Of a stretch of 7,788 nucleotides of DNA, positions 6,579 through 7,788 are shown piece after piece. The stretch's first letter is position 1. Each line of letters opens with the position of its first letter. The stretch comes from Acidiferrobacter sp. (GTDB lineage: Bacteria > Pseudomonadota > Gammaproteobacteria > Acidiferrobacterales > Acidiferrobacteraceae), in NCBI GenBank assembly GCA_027335965.1, contig DAHWGZ010000072.1:1-7788 (forward strand). Direction: 5' to 3'. The position numbers and the translations under genes are program-made. The notes under the pieces are model-generated. The model was not told the DNA's origin. It searched no databases and was given only the letters and a program-made list of their open reading frames with translations.

Positions 6579-6929
6579 TCAAAATACCCGGTTTTCCTCC
6601 GCGCAGCGGCTCCATCCAACACCACATCGCTTCGGTCCTCCATTACCAACCGTAAAGAAGCATATAACGCCAATTATACCCAGGACTATCGCCAGGAATT
6701 TCCATGCAGCCGCCGGTACTCGTACTCTATTGTCATCGTTCTGGAAAATCGAATCCGCCATAAAATCGCTGAAGAAGTAAATCGGCACCGCAAACTCGCT
6801 TATGTGTAACACCACCGAGAATCTTGTTGAGTTGCCATGCGCGCCTGTCAGATGCAACGCCAGGATCACCGAGACCTCGGTGATCGCCACGGCCATCAAT
6901 TTAAGTATAATATCGCGCATGGTTTCCAT
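6579..6929 (-). CDS. Small three-helix membrane protein, unknown
   Basis: A 116-residue protein I do not recognise. It shows three hydrophobic segments: about residues 8-30 (IILKLMAVAITEVSVILALH), about 38-60 (FSVVLHISEFAVPIYFF) and about 76-97 (FLAIVLGIIGVICFFTVG). The connecting loop FMADSIFQNDDNRVRVP is acidic then basic, and the cysteine-containing tail is hydrophilic. It is likely an inner-membrane protein. ATG at 6929 is preceded by an in-frame TAA, and no strong Shine-Dalgarno is seen; a second ATG at 6920 is an alternative. Codons are much more AT-tolerant (ATA, TTA, AGA, GTA) than in the flanking genes, which points to recent acquisition. The last 20 residues (GGPKRCGVGWSRCAEENRVF) look unlike the rest and may be an out-of-place tail after a truncation. 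The opposite-strand frame (6411-6809) has less protein-like content. Confidence 0.5.
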   Translation of the reverse strand: METMRDIILKLMAVAITEVSVILALHLTGAHGNSTRFSVVLHISEFAVPIYFFSDFMADSIFQNDDNRVRVPAAAWKFLAIVLGIIGVICFFTVGNGGPKRCGVGWSRCAEENRVF

Positions 6930-7028
6930 CGTTTACCAATATCTAACGTTGAAGTAGCCGGAGATCGGATGTGACGTACGTGGCCGGTCTACGAAAGCAA
7001 GACGTCTATGCAATCCAAGCTCCGTCTG

Positions 7029-7058
7029 TTGATGGTATTGGTGCCGCATTTTTATAAA
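7029..7058 (+). promoter_or_regulatory. Candidate promoter for the zinc-ribbon gene
   Basis: TTGATG (7029-7034) and TATAAA (7053-7058) are 18 bases apart, matching 4/6 and 5/6 of the sigma70 consensus. Transcription would begin near 7065 and give a leader of roughly 175 bases before the GTG start at 7241. The -10 is overlapped by a perfect palindrome. Confidence 0.4.
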
Positions 7059-7071
7059 ACTGCAGTTTTAT
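7054..7071. promoter_or_regulatory. 18-bp perfect palindrome, possible operator
   Basis: ATAAAACTGCAGTTTTAT is its own reverse complement over all 18 bases. It overlaps the candidate -10 and the expected transcription start, the usual position for a repressor dimer. It has no loop and an AT-rich arm, so it is not a typical terminator. It lies in the lower-GC stretch between the membrane protein gene and the zinc-ribbon gene. Confidence 0.45.
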
Positions 7072-7133
7072 GTCTGCGCATTTTCCGTATAACGGTGAGC
7101 ACGGCCACTGTATCTGATGGCCCCAGAGGGTGT

Positions 7134-7190
7134 GGTGATCAGGTTTCGTGAGGGACGTAAGGGAAGTCCCCCTCAGAGATCTTGATCGCC
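7134..7190 (+). repeat. Long imperfect inverted repeat in the leader
   Basis: The outer arms GGTGATCA (7134-7141) and TGATCGCC (7183-7190) match at seven of eight positions. The inner arms TGAGGGAC (7149-7156) and GTCCC..TCA (7166-7175) pair completely apart from a two-base bulge, around a nine-base loop. The two stems are joined by seven-base internal loops on each side. The RNA could fold into a single 57-base hairpin upstream of the start codon. It might equally be a DNA structure near a mobile-element end. Confidence 0.5.
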
Positions 7191-7203
7191 AAGGCCTCCT
7201 CGG

Positions 7204-7236
7204 GGGAGTCTCCGGTTTCGAGACCAAGGAGACCCC
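7204..7236 (+). promoter_or_regulatory. Hairpin sequestering the Shine-Dalgarno of the zinc-ribbon gene
   Basis: GTCTCC (7208-7213) pairs perfectly with GGAGAC (7228-7233), and GGT/ACC (7214-7216/7223-7225) extends it inside. GGG/CCC (7204-7206/7234-7236) extends it outside, past a bulged A. The ribosome site AAGGAG (7226-7231), nine bases before the GTG at 7241, is almost wholly buried in the stem. Such structures are known to suppress translation of transposase messages made by read-through from outside. Confidence 0.5.
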
Positions 7237-7240
7237 TCTA

Positions 7241-7788
7241 GTGTGCCATAGCTTATTGCAGGACCCCGCGTTTTTTCGTTTCCTCTCCCGCATCGATGCC
7301 GAACTCGCCGCCGAAGCCCGTAGGGGCCGGTGCCCCCACTGCGCGGGGCCCTTGCATGTCGCGGATTACCCCCGCAAGCCACGCGGCTGTCCGGCGGCGG
7401 TGCGGGCCGAGTATGCCTGGCGATTGAGCTTTACCTGTGGGCGGTGTGAGACACGCACGACCCCGGCCTCGGTGCGGTTCCTCGGCCGCCGGGTGTATGT
7501 GGCCCTGGCGCTGATGCTGGCCTCGCCGCAAGGAGGGATTGCCGCCCGCGCTGTCGCCGATCGGCTCGCGGTCTCCCCGCGGACGCTTTCGCGGTGGCGG
7601 ACGTGGTGGCGCCACATCTTTCCGACCACCCCATTTTGGCGATCGGCGCGCGCCCGCTTCCTGTCGCCGGTGGCATCCGAGCGCCTGCCGGAGAGCCTGT
7701 GGGCACGCTTTGGGGCCCCGACTTGTCCCGAGCGCATGGCGCAGATCCTGGTGTTCTTGAGCCCCCTGGGAAGCACCGCGATGCGCGC
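7241..7788 (+). CDS. Zinc-ribbon and helix-turn-helix protein of mobile-element type, N-terminal part
   Basis: An open frame that runs off the window (182 codons seen), missed by ATG-only searching because it starts at GTG. The start is set by AAGGAG nine bases upstream. The protein begins LLQDPAFFRFLSRIDAELAAEA, then has CPHC (residues 31-34) and CGRC (about 66-69), a two-CxxC arrangement typical of a zinc ribbon. Between them is the distinctive segment ADYPRKPRGCP, and after them RTTPASVRFLGRRVYVAL. A helix-turn-helix-like stretch follows (AARAVADRLAVSPRTLSRWRTWWRHIFP). I recall proteins of this layout as widespread uncharacterised ORFs of proteobacterial accessory regions, often near transposases and recombinases, but I cannot name a family. 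A DNA-binding role linked to an integrated element is an inference; no DDE or tyrosine-recombinase catalytic residues are visible in the part present. Confidence 0.72.
   Translation, partial: MCHSLLQDPAFFRFLSRIDAELAAEARRGRCPHCAGPLHVADYPRKPRGCPAAVRAEYAWRLSFTCGRCETRTTPASVRFLGRRVYVALALMLASPQGGIAARAVADRLAVSPRTLSRWRTWWRHIFPTTPFWRSARARFLSPVASERLPESLWARFGAPTCPERMAQILVFLSPLGSTAMR

Noticed and set aside
6411..6809. 132-codon + strand frame opposite the membrane protein
   Set aside because: No ribosome site, no domain, and the opposite strand shows three clear hydrophobic segments.
7006..7293. 95-codon minus-strand frame across the leader
   Set aside because: It covers the palindrome and hairpins and the well-supported GTG start on the other strand; composition is not protein-like.
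1..7788. CRISPR array, tRNA, rRNA or a complete insertion sequence
   Set aside because: No regularly spaced repeats, no tRNA-like cloverleaf or rRNA stretch recognised, and no pair of terminal inverted repeats flanking a transposase was found by reading.

Overview
The window is GC-rich (mostly well over 60% by eye), densely coding, and uses GTG and TTG starts freely. It suggests a Gram-negative proteobacterium: an outer-membrane-type periplasm is implied by an elongation penicillin-binding protein and a DsbG-type exported protein. A group-4-hydrogenase/complex-I-like respiratory module sits at the left edge. Acidophilic or sulfur-oxidising gammaproteobacterial lineages would fit, but that placement is an impression and was not tested.

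Left part (1-861, + strand): the 3' end of a hydrogenase-4/complex-I-type catalytic large subunit, followed 5 bases later by the HyfI/NuoB-like small subunit. The large subunit has no C-terminal CxxC nickel ligands, so the pair probably belongs to an 'energy-converting hydrogenase-related' (Ehr) membrane complex and not to a true [NiFe]-hydrogenase. A hairpin at 866-903 separates it from the convergent block that follows.

Middle (953-5414, - strand): reading in the direction of transcription, there is a 653-residue PBP2 (mrdA), a terminator-like hairpin, an uncertain small ORF, then a GAF domain ORF and a GGDEF-EAL ORF. The last two lie in the same frame and are separated by a single amber codon (TAG, 2260-2258). 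They look like one c-di-GMP enzyme of about 615 codons that is either broken or read through. All visible active-site residues of both catalytic domains, and the inhibitory RxxD site, are intact.

Right of centre (5415-6328): a divergent promoter region and, on the + strand, an exported DsbG-like thioredoxin-fold protein whose CxxC redox motif is replaced by SRPN and whose N-terminal dimerisation domain is nearly absent.

Right end (6329-7788): base composition falls between about 6550 and 7100. This part holds a small three-helix membrane protein of unknown function (- strand). Beyond it is a leader with a candidate promoter, an 18-bp perfect palindrome overlapping the -10, a long imperfect hairpin, and a second hairpin that buries the Shine-Dalgarno of the last gene. 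That gene runs off the window and encodes a two-CxxC zinc-ribbon plus helix-turn-helix protein of a mobile-element-like type. This end reads as the edge of an acquired segment.
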